A stretch of DNA of 64,000 nt from assembly GCF_028389875.1 (NCBI RefSeq), contig NC_084671.1, forward strand, positions 29,755,083 through 29,819,082. The letters are read 5' to 3'. Numbering within the stretch: the first letter of the stretch is position 1; each line of letters starts with the position of its first letter. Shown piece by piece: positions 35,053-64,000 of this stretch. Source of the DNA: Rhea pennata (taxonomy: Eukaryota > Chordata > Aves > Rheiformes > Rheidae). The translations under genes and the position numbers were made by a program. The notes beneath the pieces were generated by a model. That model did not search any database, was not told the DNA's origin, and worked only from the letters and a program-made list of their open reading frames with translations.

Positions 35053-35894
35053 AAGCTGTATTTAAGTAAACGTGGCAAAGTCTAACAGGCACTCAGTCAG
35101 CTGCCAAGGGAGTCCTTGTGAAAAGCACATGTGCTGCCCTCCAAACTGAGGGGAGCTGCCAGCATGGCACCTACAATATCCCCACAAGAAATATTGGTGC
35201 CTGCTCCTATCAGCCAGAACCTCCTCCTTCATCAGAAAGATGACATCCTTCAGGTCACAGTAACCTCTCCTTCATGGAACAATGCTTGCTGCACATCGAG
35301 CTGGTGGACTTATCTGCAGCTAGATCAGTAGACAGCTTCCTATTTGGTACAACAAAGATCTACATGTCACCTCCACCTAGCAGTCACTGACTGATCCTCC
35401 CTAATCCCCCTCAAAGTTTTTATCTGAGAGTTTGTGGCAGCTCTCTTGAGCTGTTCAGGATTTTAGAAAGGAGCAAACAAGAAAAAAAAATTTTTTTCAT
35501 CAGAGACCATAAAACAAAACCTACTTCCCCACCCCAAGCCTGAGAAACAAAGGAACTTTTTTCAGAAAGCCAGGATGGGCTGAGCAAGCCTTCTCAGGGG
35601 AGGCAAGAAGCTTACATCTCTCATTTGCTGGCCTTCCCCTCACATTTAACAGAAGGGCTTCAGCAATAGAACAAAGAGGTCCCCAAAAATCAGCTGATGA
35701 ACTTCACCTTTCCTCATTTTGGAAGCAAAATGAGTCAAAGGAGAGGGGAGAAGAGGTGGAACCCCTCAAAAACAATTCAGCAGCTCCAAAGTGCTGCTAG
35801 GAAGTGCTAGGAAGGTGGGACATTGAGAACACTGCTCTGCCCCAAGGCAGAGCCAGCTCTACCTATATTACTACTTATAGGGGTATGTTTGTCA

Positions 35895-36110
35895 AATCTA
35901 TTTTTAAAGTGCTCTCTTGGCAGGCATTCCCACCACCCTTAGTAAATCTAGTCTAGTGCTTCACCACTTCACATTAAGTTTTCCTTTATATCTAACCTAT
36001 TTTTCCCCCTTAAACTTCAGCCTGTGACTTCTAACCCTATCCCAATAGATCTGTGATCAAAAACAACTGACCTTCTCAATTACTAGCATCTGTCCTGAAA
36101 CACTCCACAC
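35895..36110 (-). mobile_element. old CR1-like fragment, minus strand
   Basis: The + strand matches, in order, the reverse complement of the CR1 3' region: CTCTCTTGGCAGGCATTCC, a CACCACCCTTAGTAAATCT stretch, a TTCCTTTATATCTAACCTA stretch, then CTTCAGCCTGTGACTTCTAA. It is highly diverged, and repeat-like sequence may continue to about 36600. Confidence 0.6.
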
Positions 36111-37269
36111 TAGAAGTGGCACTCCAGCAGGACTTCATCATGCTGAGGGCCAGAAGAACTGGCAGATGTTCCTCTCATCCATATATCCTGCTGTAACATT
36201 CACTGTGCAACTTGCAACCCAACTTGCATCCATCAGCTGGCTAGCTCATCCCCTTCCATTTCAACTGCATTCAGCTTCTTTCAAACCACTTCTTGGCTTT
36301 GTCAAGTTCACTTCAAATCCTCTTAGTCTCTTTTTCCAACATGCAGCTCTCTCCATATAGGTGACACCTACTTAACACATGCTCTATGTACTGTAATCCA
36401 GCCTGTTAACAAATAACTGTGATACAACTCTGCACAGGCTTTCTGAGGCCCCACTCAAAACATCCTTGACAATGAATCCTTGATGGTGACAAATCTATGC
36501 TGACAGTATTTTTCTGTCATCTTCCAGGTACTCACCTATTACTTAACTCAGTATTTTTATGAGAATGGCAATTAAAACCTTACTACACAGCTTTCCTTCT
36601 CCTTTTTTAAGAGAGCAATAGATTTACCTTGTTTGAAGTAAGAATTCACCTTGTTTGTCGTCAGCATGAATTGCATTTGCCATTTGCTGCAGGGGGCATT
36701 ATAATGACAATAAGGAGCCAAAAAAGTTAGACACTTCAACATTTCCTGTTGATAACACTAACATACATACCAGTGACAGGACCCAAGACACTTTCCCAAC
36801 TCAACAGGCAGCTACAGAATGGCTGTCCCTACCATAAACATAAGGAAACTTCATTGTAAAAGAATATGAGGAAAAAAGTCATGGTTCCATTACCACCTAA
36901 TTTTTGGAACCCAAACCATCTTTAACACATAGGGCGTAGATCTTTGAACCCAAGATGGATTTGACAAGCAATCGTAGGTGGCAAAATGCACAGTTGCTCC
37001 ATGCATGACTCCAGAGATTGAGTTCTCTGCTCCAGCTGTTGTTAGGGGTTATGGGTGACACAGAGACTCCCACTGACCACATGATTTGTGGATAGAAATA
37101 GGACAGTAAGTGAAGGAAAGAACAAGAGCAGCATAGGGTATACTCTGTTGGGTATACACAGCAAAGCCTGTTCTCCTACCATGGCACAGGAAGCAATAGC
37201 AGGTAGCCAGACTCCTTTCACTGTGCAATCAATAGCTTAACACAGACAAGGAACCAGAATCCAACAGCT

Positions 37270-37289
37270 TTTATTTATTCAATTTTATT
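37270..37289 (-). promoter_or_regulatory. cluster of AATAAA poly(A) signals, probable PAK2 3' end
   Basis: On the minus strand three AATAAA hexamers lie at 37284-37289, 37274-37279 and 37270-37275. They are followed by a TG-rich stretch (GTTGGATTCTGGTTCC, then TTGTCTGTG), as expected for a cleavage and polyadenylation site. They lie about 9.5 kb past the PAK2 stop. Nearer minus-strand AATAAA sites exist, for example near 41094, 43045 and 43250, so alternative ends are likely. Confidence 0.45.
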
Positions 37290-39526
37290 TTCCCTCTAGT
37301 AGTTCTTTTTTTTGCTGTTGTTGTTTTTTGTTTTAAGTAAAGAAATCTCCAGAAGACACAGGTTTGAATCAAACTTGAGCCAAGGATTAGACACTTAATG
37401 CAGTTCACAACAGCTGCTTTGTTAGTGTGGCAACAGAGATCCCCAAAGAAGTAAGCAATGCTTTTTAAACATACTGCAGCTGCTTGGCCTTTCTCCCTCA
37501 CAAGCCTTACTGCAGCAGACAGAAAACAAGACATTTGGTAAAGGCACATCAGGGCATTTTGGAGGTTTTTTGCAGCGGTCATACAAAGCTTCAAATGTCT
37601 CCTCCTTCCAACACTACTAGCAATAGCAGTGCTTTCTCTCATTTCGGTCTCACTCCTGCTAGTCACTTCTGTCACAAAGTGCCCACTCGACAGTGCTTCT
37701 AGTAAGGTACCTGCTCCCTTGTGGAAGCTGCCCACAATACTTGCTTTGCAAATCTTTACAAGCAGAGCAAGGAGAGAGATCACACTCTGAATACCTCAGC
37801 TGCCAAGACTGCAGTTCTCATCAAAACTGTCCTTTCTTGCTTTGCCTGCCCCAAAATATATCACAATTTTACACATGGTAACCTATTTCTTGCTCTAGAA
37901 TACAGTAAAAGCGCGCACCTTTGGTCTCAATTGAACAAAAGACCTCACCCTAATAAAAGGCAATCACACTTAACATACTTTAAAGGATTCATAAAAATTA
38001 GTATTTTGGCTCAGTGAAAACTCAGCATCGGTGGTAGTAAAGTACCAGTTAGATTAAGCTGCTCATTACCACAGAAAAGTCCACCCCCCCAAAAAAAAAT
38101 ATAGTTTTTCTGACCCTCCTACCCCAGCCCAAAATGGTGTTTATCCAGAACACTCATCTTTACAAACAGAATCTTAAAAAGGCCCAGCAAGACTAGCCCG
38201 ATGACCATGTCCCTGCAAACTGTCACTGGACACAGGAAATTGTCAACTTAGAGGAATGGCCAAAATACTTATCCCCAGCCATGTCTCAACCCTTCCCATC
38301 AGCATTTGAGTCTTCGTTGCAACAGACGGAAAGTTCAATAGGCCTGACAAGAGCTTTCCAACAAGTCCATCTATATTCCCACCTGGAGAACAGCTCAACC
38401 TCTATGTGAAACGTGCAATAGTTCTTTACCTCCCAGTGCACGTGTGCCAGTTTGCAGCAAGCAACGCCCTACTCCATCTCCTTACCCCAGTAACAATGAA
38501 AGGAGTGAGGCAAGCACTAAGGACAGGAGCTCAACGCAGGAACTCCCAAGCATCCTGTTGCAAAGAAGCCATCAAAGGGACGGGCATCTCAGCTTAGAGG
38601 GCTCAGGCTCCCCATTTTAGTTCATGTCTCTTCGCTTATTAAAGATCCACACTATACACAGAACAGCACTTACTCAAAACACTCAGCTCTACTAAAATGG
38701 CTTAAATTTCCAGTGTACAGTCACAGAGGAAGGTTTGTACAGATCCACAGAAACATGTTTTAATGCGCTCTCCTTAAACCAAAACATCTCCAATTACTGC
38801 CACATGAAAAATACACACAAAGATAGACTACTGCATGCTAACGTCTAAAAAGCCAGTAAACTCTCTTCCTCTGCCTCCAAAAATCACAGCTATGACATAG
38901 AGAACCATTTCATGATATACATGCTGAAAACTGAAAAGGTAAGAATCCAACATCTGTTCCTTCCCATGGAAACCTATTTCACTCCATTTCTTTTCAAGCA
39001 TTTTAAAAGTAAAACCATGTTGTGGCTTAGGAAGTAACTGTTCAGAGGTCTTTAAAAACTGTTGCCTGTACACAGCCTGCAATTATGCCCACGGCTCATC
39101 CCGCAATTGTAAGACACCGAAGCCAAGCTTGAGAGAGAAGCTGGAAACAGTTGTTTATGAATACAATTACCTGATCAAATAATGACAATGACCAAGATAT
39201 GCAAGCAGTTGGTTTACTTCCATTAAATTTGTGCTGGCTTTTGCTAAAGACTTGAATAAGAGTAATGGATCGGATTATCTGGCACCACTACAAAATCACA
39301 GCACACATGAAGTCATTACTAGATTCTCTATTTTCCTGAGACACTGTTGGACAAAAAGAAGCATCTGAGATGAACAGAAGTTGCTTTCTTCTGAGGCTTT
39401 TTCAAAATAGTTTTCCAAAATAAATAAATAAATAAATAAAGAAAACCTGGCCAGGACATCATTTTCCATTCCAAAACGAATTTGCTCATAGGGCTGTCAA
39501 TAACTACAACAGCATCAAAGCCAGAT

Positions 39527-39654
39527 ATTTTACTTGCTTATTTTAACCATACGGTGGTGATATGAACAAGTGGCAAATAGTACAGGCATTATTTTACTTG
39601 CTTATTTTAACCATACGGTGGTGATATGAACAAGTGGCAAATAGTACAGGCATT
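39527..39654. repeat. perfect 64-bp tandem duplication
   Basis: The 64-base unit at 39527-39590 is repeated without a mismatch at 39591-39654. The unit contains TAACCATACGGTGGTGATAT. It lies in the presumed PAK2 3' UTR. Confidence 0.95.
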
Positions 39655-42600
39655 TCCACAGACAGTTAAACAACAAACACTCTCAGAAAACATTCAAGGG
39701 TAGCAATACCCAAACCGTAACACACTAGCTCCCCCTACCATGCTATTTTCACACTCAAATAAGTAATAAATAACCTCAATGTAAACTTAATTCAGCTGTA
39801 ATTAAGGAGATTTTTACTGGGTAGGAAAATTATTCTCCAAAATCCAACAGCAGCTCCACTTGTGATCAGGCATTGTGATGAGATATCAGAAACCCGCAGT
39901 CATGTTTCCTCATACACAAATGTCTCAACAACTATCTATAGGCAACAAGACATAAAGGGCTCAAATACAGCCACGATTCACTTGTCTTTGTGCAGAGACC
40001 CAAATCCTGAGCACAAACATACTCTAGGAGGAAAAATTAACAAAAATGTATGTTTCTTGGACAGTCCGTCCCTAGGAATGCCCAGCTGACATTTAGAAAA
40101 CTGCCATACCCAACACGGAAAAAGAACATCTTATCCCTGCCACCACCTCCAAGCATCCCATAAAGGGTGCAGAGAGCAATGCAAAGGTTTTGCTCTCCTT
40201 CTACCCCAGCACAGAAGATGTTATTAGCAGAAGCATCAGTCAGCACAAAACACTGTTACCCAAACCAAGAGATTTGGATACTTGACAATGGAGAATACGC
40301 TCAAAAAAATTTTGTTCCTACAAAGCACTGGAATTTGTTCTGAAAGACACATACGTTGCCAACACAGAGATCACTTGACTAGTGTCTGATTTTGAAATAT
40401 TAGTTTTCAAATACCTGAAGTCCTTGATGCCACAGGATCCTGCATAGCACAGCTCATATGGAGCCATAGACATAGGGATGGCCAATCCCTCGTGCATAGT
40501 GGAAATTAATTATACAGGAGATAAGGGCTGCCCTGAGTCATATAAGCTGCTTCTCCTTTGATCTGGAGTTATCCTGAGCCAGATTCTTTACTCCTAAACC
40601 CTTCAGAAAACACCAACAGCTTGTATTTATGCACTGAAACATACTGTGCCTACTATTCCTGCCAATTCCATACTCCTTTCTACTGATTCAATGCATCTTC
40701 TCCAAATCATTGCATAGTGCCAGAGACATTTCTGAGGAAGCAGAAGTCTTGTGGCTTTTTAGTGTCCTAAAGAGAACGAACAATCACTGTCAACTCCCTA
40801 GTGGGAAAATGCCATCAAAAATACCATCACTGCCCACAGGTTGTCTCAATAACCAGGTCAAAGGTAAATGTAACGTGCCAGAAGATACTCTCCCTTCAGA
40901 CACTGGCTGACAGACATGAAAGGGGAAAAGCAATACCATCACTGCAATGCTAAAGAAAAGATATCAAGAAAAGCTGCATCTCTGCTACCTTCCTCCCTCA
41001 CAACAGATTGCAATTTTCTTTCCTGGTAACCAAGCTATAGTAAAATTAGTCAGATATTTACTGTTTTCACTTGCTATTTTTCCTCACAAAATCCTTTATT
41101 AGGTTGGAGTTCAAAGTAGGGGAAAGAACGCTCTTGGAAAAATCTGCTTCGTCCACACATCTGGACAGCAACTATCAAGAACAGAGTTGAGCTTAGTGAA
41201 GTTTCATCTACCTTTTTCACACAAGTGAGGACAGGAGGACATTGTCAGACCTGACCAGAATGACTCCTTTTACTAAGAGCAATCTTCACAGAAATTCAAG
41301 TGATGAAATATTTAGTAAAGCGAAAGTTGTAAGAATAGGGGGAAAAAAAAGTACCTGCATAAATCACTGCACGCTGTCATGTGTAAACTTCTGCTGTGAC
41401 TGTCTATGAGCTGTATAATTACACTTGAAACCCAACACTTGTCTTCATGCACCACTGTAAAAATTTAATTAGAAATGAAGACCCTTTCAGTGTTCACGCA
41501 TCACTGCTGGTATAACTCAGATAATCACGACCAGTTTTGTGGTAAAGCCACTGCAAAGAAAGCACAGCCATGAAAGTGAAAAGTCACTTCCTTCAACTTT
41601 ACAGCAATACTGTTCTGCTTTAACTTCATTTATCATTTTTTGAAATCTTGAATAAACTGATCAAAAAGATGTAGCTGTTCTTGTTATTAGTTCAGACTAG
41701 ATCTATGCAAGTAAAAAGCCAGTTCACACAAGACTTAAGTTCAGATGTAATGTAGTAGTTTATCAAGCAAGAACTAGAAATTTTCCACTTGCACAAACTG
41801 CATTCAACCTAAGCAATTTCTCCTTCTTCTTGTTGACTTCTCCCCCAATAGATTAAATGCAAACATGACTTAAAAGCAGTGTTAGAGAACATCAGTTTAA
41901 ATGCACAAAGGGTCAACTATATATAAACACAAAGATACACCAACAAGGTAACAAATCTGAAGAGATGGTGCTTTGTGCAAAACAACATTTTCACATCTGG
42001 TTGAAAATGCTGCAGAAGATGAGCTGTTCCTTCATTTCCCTTTGTCAGTGGTATGAGCAAATCTTGTATAGTATATAAGTAAGGGGATAAAGATTTACCA
42101 ATGTCATCACATGGGAAGTGCACAGTATGATATCTTGATTTTCACAATCAAGACAGGACTTTATCTGTATTTCAACTGAACCAATCTTAATCCCAAAGTA
42201 AATTTGTAATTCCTTTTCTTTAGCTAGACTGCAATGCTGACGCACAACAGTATTTTTGTGGTAACATTTAGATGAAACACATAAGAAAGTCCCCAAGCCT
42301 ACCAACATGCACTACCAATCTCATCCCAAAACCTTGGTTAGTTGTCCACACCCAGCTTTCTCAGTCCAGCTCTACCAGTCAAATGCTGATCAGAAGGGAT
42401 GGTGCAGAAGCAGTAGTCAAGTCTTCCAAACAGATGACAGGACAGCTCATTCCCCATGATCATTTAAATATTACACTGTAATAGTTACCAGCAGGATATT
42501 GGGTGATGTTCATAAAACTCTCTTGGAACAGTTACTGGAATATCACATTGCCAGAGCCTGATCCCAATTTACTGGCCCATCAGTTCTGAACCCAGTCGCT

Positions 42601-43395
42601 AACAAAACACTATTTATGGCATCTGGAAGTGGAAGATGCAATGCTGCTGAACTAGCTTGTTTTTTGAGAGGTTGCTGCTTTTTTCCATAAGTAAAGAGAG
42701 CAAGACATATCTGGTCCAGAATGGGTAAACAGGTTGTTACAAATCTGGCTCTCCTCAGTCAGTGGACTGACTGCTAGCAACACGTGCCAGCAAGGAAAGC
42801 TTGCAGGTATCCTATGAGCTTGGTATAGACACTGAGGAGTAATAAAACTTAAGGAGAAAAAGGATAGGCTAGCATAGCATAAAATTATATCCATCATAAT
42901 TAAACGGTTGTAAGAAGCTTAATTACAAATACATTCTGCTGGTCTCATTAAAATCATCTAAACATCTCCTCTTTTCAGCTACTCTAAGAGATATAAACTC
43001 ATGAAGGGGATGGAGAGGGGAAAAATGAAACATTTTTAAAAACTTTATTTCTAGCCCTGAAAGAACAGTTAAACAAAGTCAACAAATACAGTAGTTAATA
43101 TTGCAGTAACAATTAAATAACATAATGGGATTAAATTACACAAAAGGCAACATTAAAATCTGAAGACAGATTAAAAAAATAAAAAGCTTGCACCTGCTTC
43201 CATTTCCATTGATAATGTGAGGAACATAGGGAAAACAGACCAGAAACATTTATTCAATTCCAGCTGTGGAGACCTTTAACAATCTTCTTGCTTCCTTCCC
43301 AGTCCACCCACCATCCTCTCTGACAAAGCAACCTAATTTCTCAGACCTGGTCTAAAGACAGCTTTTGCACTTCTCTGCATTTGGTGTTTGTGTTT

Positions 43396-43410
43396 GGGGG
43401 GGGGGGGGGG
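43396..43410. repeat. poly-G run of 15
   Basis: Fifteen G in the presumed PAK2 3' UTR, which would be 15 C in the transcript. Confidence 0.9.
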
Positions 43411-46400
43411 CACGGGAACACATCCCCCAACTCATCTTGCTAACATCCAGGCAGATCAAAGTGCACATTCCCAATGCCATGCTTACTTCTGCTGGGAAGC
43501 CCGGTTTATTCTACCATAAGAAAAAAAAACAGGAATCACAGATGTAAGCCATAAGATGCCCAGCACCCTATATACAACTAATCATGCCATTCCACATAAC
43601 ACTTCAGCTATATTACTGGCATGGATATTTGATTACAATCTGATTCAGGACCTTATGCTGGCACCTTAGCAGGAAAGCAAGACCTCTGGGACTCCTAGCA
43701 CTTTCAGAAACAATCCTCTCCTTTTCAGCAGCTACCCAATCTCTAGCTACTCTCTATTCATTTGCCCTAGCTACACAGCAGAGCTGAGCAACATTGCAGC
43801 AAGTTTTATGAATGCTATTTTTCTCCCCTTCAGGGAAAAATAATAGCCTGCATTTTGAGGTTTTGTGCATGCACACAGCTGACATCGCTGGAAAAGTGAT
43901 GCTCAACCTACTAATGCACAAAAACACAATACAGCATCTTCCTCCATACTTTCTTCCTCTGCTAACTCAGTTACTATCTAGCTCCATCTCTGACCCTAAT
44001 TTCTGGCAACAGGTGTTAAGAAACCTAATTGTACAGCAGTAAAGCTGCTGGGTGGGGAAGAGGAGAGATGTACTTTCCAAGTGCAGTGCTAAATATTATT
44101 CCCAATCGTATAGCAAGCACTGAGATATGTTTTGGTAACTTCTCCAATAGGCTAAGTTTTATTTGCTAAAATGACTTCAAGTTCAGAAATCACATCCTAA
44201 GTAGACTCCTAATCATCTCCTAGCAGACAAATGTTGCAACACAAGATTAAAAACATTCTCATTTATCAACAGAAGTGAACTAATAATTTAAAATTACTTA
44301 CGATTTCATGTTTTTCTATTTAAAAATTTCAGCACGAGTTATATTCATCTCACTGCCTAGATCGTGCCATTCAAAAAGAGGGGAGTGGCGGGGGGAAGCT
44401 CCCAGTTTAACTCTGGCAGAAGGATTTTCAAAGAGTCCATTGCCAGCAACGGACAAAGAGGGAACCATCAATCAGAAAGGTTTTTTTAATCTTAGCCAAG
44501 CCTCCCTGCTACTTTGTTTTCTTCAGAAAGCCAGATGCATTCCAACCATTGCCATTACAGTGTTGACAGTGTACTTAAGGCATTTTGCCTGGGAAGCGTA
44601 TCTAGAATTATATCCCTGGAAAGGTGACCCTTCCTCGAATCTAAAGATCAGGAACATTCTCATGCTTACAGCTATAAGGATATTTATTCTTTTAATGGTA
44701 CAGTTAGCAATTTACTTGGTACCTTCCACAGAAGAGCTTACCAGAATACAAATTGAACCATGATACTGTGGTTCCTTACAAAATAAGGCATCTTGTTGGT
44801 ACAAAGCAACTTCCTAGCACCTAGTGAGCAGCAGCAGAAACTGAGACCCTTGCCTCGCTTCTCCTTCCTCACAAACAGGCTCAGCTGTTATGCCCAGCCA
44901 CTTGCAGCTGGAATTTAGTTTTGTCATATCTTGGCTACCAGTCCCCCAAAACAGTGTTATTTCTATCTCTATATGAATACTGGAATTACCTAAAATAATA
45001 ACTTTATCTTCTCACAGCAATGTTTGTAAAAGTACATGAAAATTTTAATTTGGGGTCCTCTGTCCATACCCAGCCATAACCATACCCATCCAAGGATTTG
45101 CCCACCAGGAGTGCAATAAAAAATAGATTCCCACTAAATTAATGGCTGTTCTTTCACAGAATCATTTGGCACACTGTAGTTAAGAGTTGGGTCTTCATTA
45201 AACTGTTCTGGAGGTTGAAATGCATGGACTGCAGCACTAGAAGAAGCCAGGGGCCACAGATTCTTCTACAATTGCTTCTGTTAATACCCCAAGTACTCAA
45301 CCACTTAAGTTGTTCACTGCCCCTAGAGGGAGGCAGTTTTTCTTGCATTGAGTATGACTTCAGCAATTCTAGCTGGTAAAATGTCTTTAGTTAGAAAGGA
45401 CCAGTGTAACATATCAAGTCTCTTCAGCCTCAAACTAGCCAGTCAAATACACCCCATTAACATCTGGCAGCACTGTTCTCCACTCTCAACCTTGGTCTTC
45501 ACAGAACAGCACTTTGGCATTTCCAGGTGTTTGTAATCTTCTGTTTGAACTATATTTTAAAAGTCTTGCATCTTCAGTGTCCTCAGATCTCATTATTTGT
45601 TCTTTTGATTTCATTAGTACAAATGGAGCACATATTTAAATTCTGACAACTCCATAGGTTGATGCATTATTTGCTTGGGAAAAATTACAATATATACAAA
45701 AATGTACTTGATACAAAGAAGGGAAATGTAAAATAAAAAAATCAAAGGCACCAGCATAACTCTCAAAGCCCAAGTCAGAGTACAGATATGTGTCTTTGAA
45801 CTGCCACCACACAAAGCAAAATATCCCTTAAGTTTCTGGCTGGCAAGTCTAACATGAAAAAAGAGCAGACAGGAAGACAGCTGGAATTTTTTTCTTGCCC
45901 TGACTTTAACTGATCATTTGATCATAAATGAAGTATCTGACCCCTCTCCACATATCCATAACCTGGCATCTAAAGACTTGACCAATCATGAAGTTTTTAC
46001 TAAGAGGTCACACCTTTGATTAGAAGTCCACAGAACACAGGCATGTAAGAAACAGTGAATACTTCTCTTCCCCCTTTCTCAATTTTTTTCTTAAAAGAAA
46101 CATTTCAACATATGATTTCTTAAGTAGCCAAACCGTTAATTCTAGAGTACAGTCACAGTTAATCCGTAAAAGGAAGGAGAGGCAAGATGTACCTTCACAC
46201 TTTGTTATATTTGCTGTTAACCTAGTCATACAGGGGCTTACTAGAGCAATTTAAAAGTCAATAGGCAGAGCGGAAGAAGAGGAGAGTGAAAGAGAGAGAT
46301 CAGCAGGTAAAATCAGTGCTGCTCTCTGAAAGCTTGAATCTGTCATTCAAGTATTGAAAGTATCCAGAAGGGTACGATGAATGGGAGCTGTTACAGCAAA

Positions 46401-46455
46401 GTCATCAAAAACCCTTAAAACTGTGGGCACAGTAAGTGGCTTTCCTTGGCTGTCC

Positions 46456-46511
46456 GGGGGGGGGGGGGGAGGAATTGAAAAAAAATGGGGAAAAAAAAAA
46501 AAAAAAAAAAA
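46456..46511. repeat. poly-G run followed by poly-A tract
   Basis: A 14-base G run at 46456-46469, then mixed sequence and a 21-base A run at 46491-46511. In the PAK2 transcript this reads as U21 followed by C14, about 245-300 bases after the stop codon. Confidence 0.88.
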
Positions 46512-46753
46512 GACCAGTAATTCAGTCCTCAATTCCTTCTGGACCGCAGAAAGGGTTCACTAGTGTCACCACAATTTATTTTGGGTGTCTTCTGGATAAG
46601 AGTTTCTTCCCTTTTGCAGACTTCTTTTTCCCCAATCCCACCCCTTCTCTTCCCTCCCACCACAAGTGTAACAATTTCATATATTATAAAGATTTGTAAA
46701 AAAAACAAACAAAACAAAAACATCACAAAAAGATGAAGGCCATGGCAACAATG

Positions 46754-64000
<17,247 letters not shown>

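Larger units (their letters stand above)
34969..37262. other. AQP12 5' flank to PAK2 3' end
   Basis: About 2.3 kb between the AQP12 start and the presumed PAK2 polyadenylation site. It holds the AQP12 TATA box and an old CR1-like fragment. No gene is seen. Confidence 0.6.
37263..46753 (-). other. PAK2: probable PAK2 3' UTR
   Basis: About 9.5 kb of AT-rich sequence downstream of the PAK2 stop, with no recognised gene and almost no CR1-type repeat. PAK2 mRNAs in mammals have a long 3' UTR, and a cluster of poly(A) signals ends this stretch. It contains a perfect 64-bp tandem duplication and a 15-base G run. Where the UTR ends is an inference from sequence only. Confidence 0.45.

Noticed and set aside
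44308-44763. 151-codon + strand open frame
   Set aside because: It lies antisense in the presumed PAK2 3' UTR, has no domain or splice context, and its length is within chance for this much sequence.

Overview
This window is vertebrate nuclear DNA, almost certainly from a bird. It carries several CR1 LINE fragments (the dominant avian retroposon), two of them ending in the CR1-type 8-bp tail (ATTCTRTG-like units), and its genes are intron-split with GT-AG junctions. No prokaryotic features, CRISPR arrays, rRNA or tRNA genes were seen.

Layout: 1-18.5 kb is intergenic. It holds a 5'-truncated, frame-broken CR1 element (about 1225-2775) and simple repeats, and no gene I can support. From 18.8 to 27.0 kb on the + strand lies a complete four-exon galactose-3-O-sulfotransferase gene, best matching GAL3ST2, with a signal anchor, a PAPS-binding sulfotransferase domain and an unusually long stem. 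From 35.0 to 32.2 kb on the - strand lies a complete three-exon aquaporin-12 gene (AQP12) with a TATA box and non-canonical NPA boxes. From the right edge down to about 37.3 kb on the - strand lies PAK2 (p21-activated kinase 2): thirteen coding exons from the CRIB region to the stop codon, then a probable long 3' UTR. The first coding exon of PAK2 lies beyond the right edge.

The three genes have unrelated jobs: Golgi sulfation of galactose on glycans, an intracellular water or solute channel typical of pancreatic acinar cells, and a Cdc42/Rac effector kinase. In human, PAK2 is on 3q29 while AQP12 and GAL3ST2 are on 2q37.3, so the window appears to cross the join between two ancestral synteny blocks.

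Nothing here looks like a new biological system. The observations most worth checking are the roughly 220-residue extra stem of the sulfotransferase, the degenerate NPA boxes of AQP12, a partial duplication of the AQP12 exon 2 splice-donor region, and a perfect 64-bp tandem duplication in the putative PAK2 3' UTR. All exon boundaries were read by eye from splice signals, reading phase and similarity to remembered family sequences; no alignment was run.
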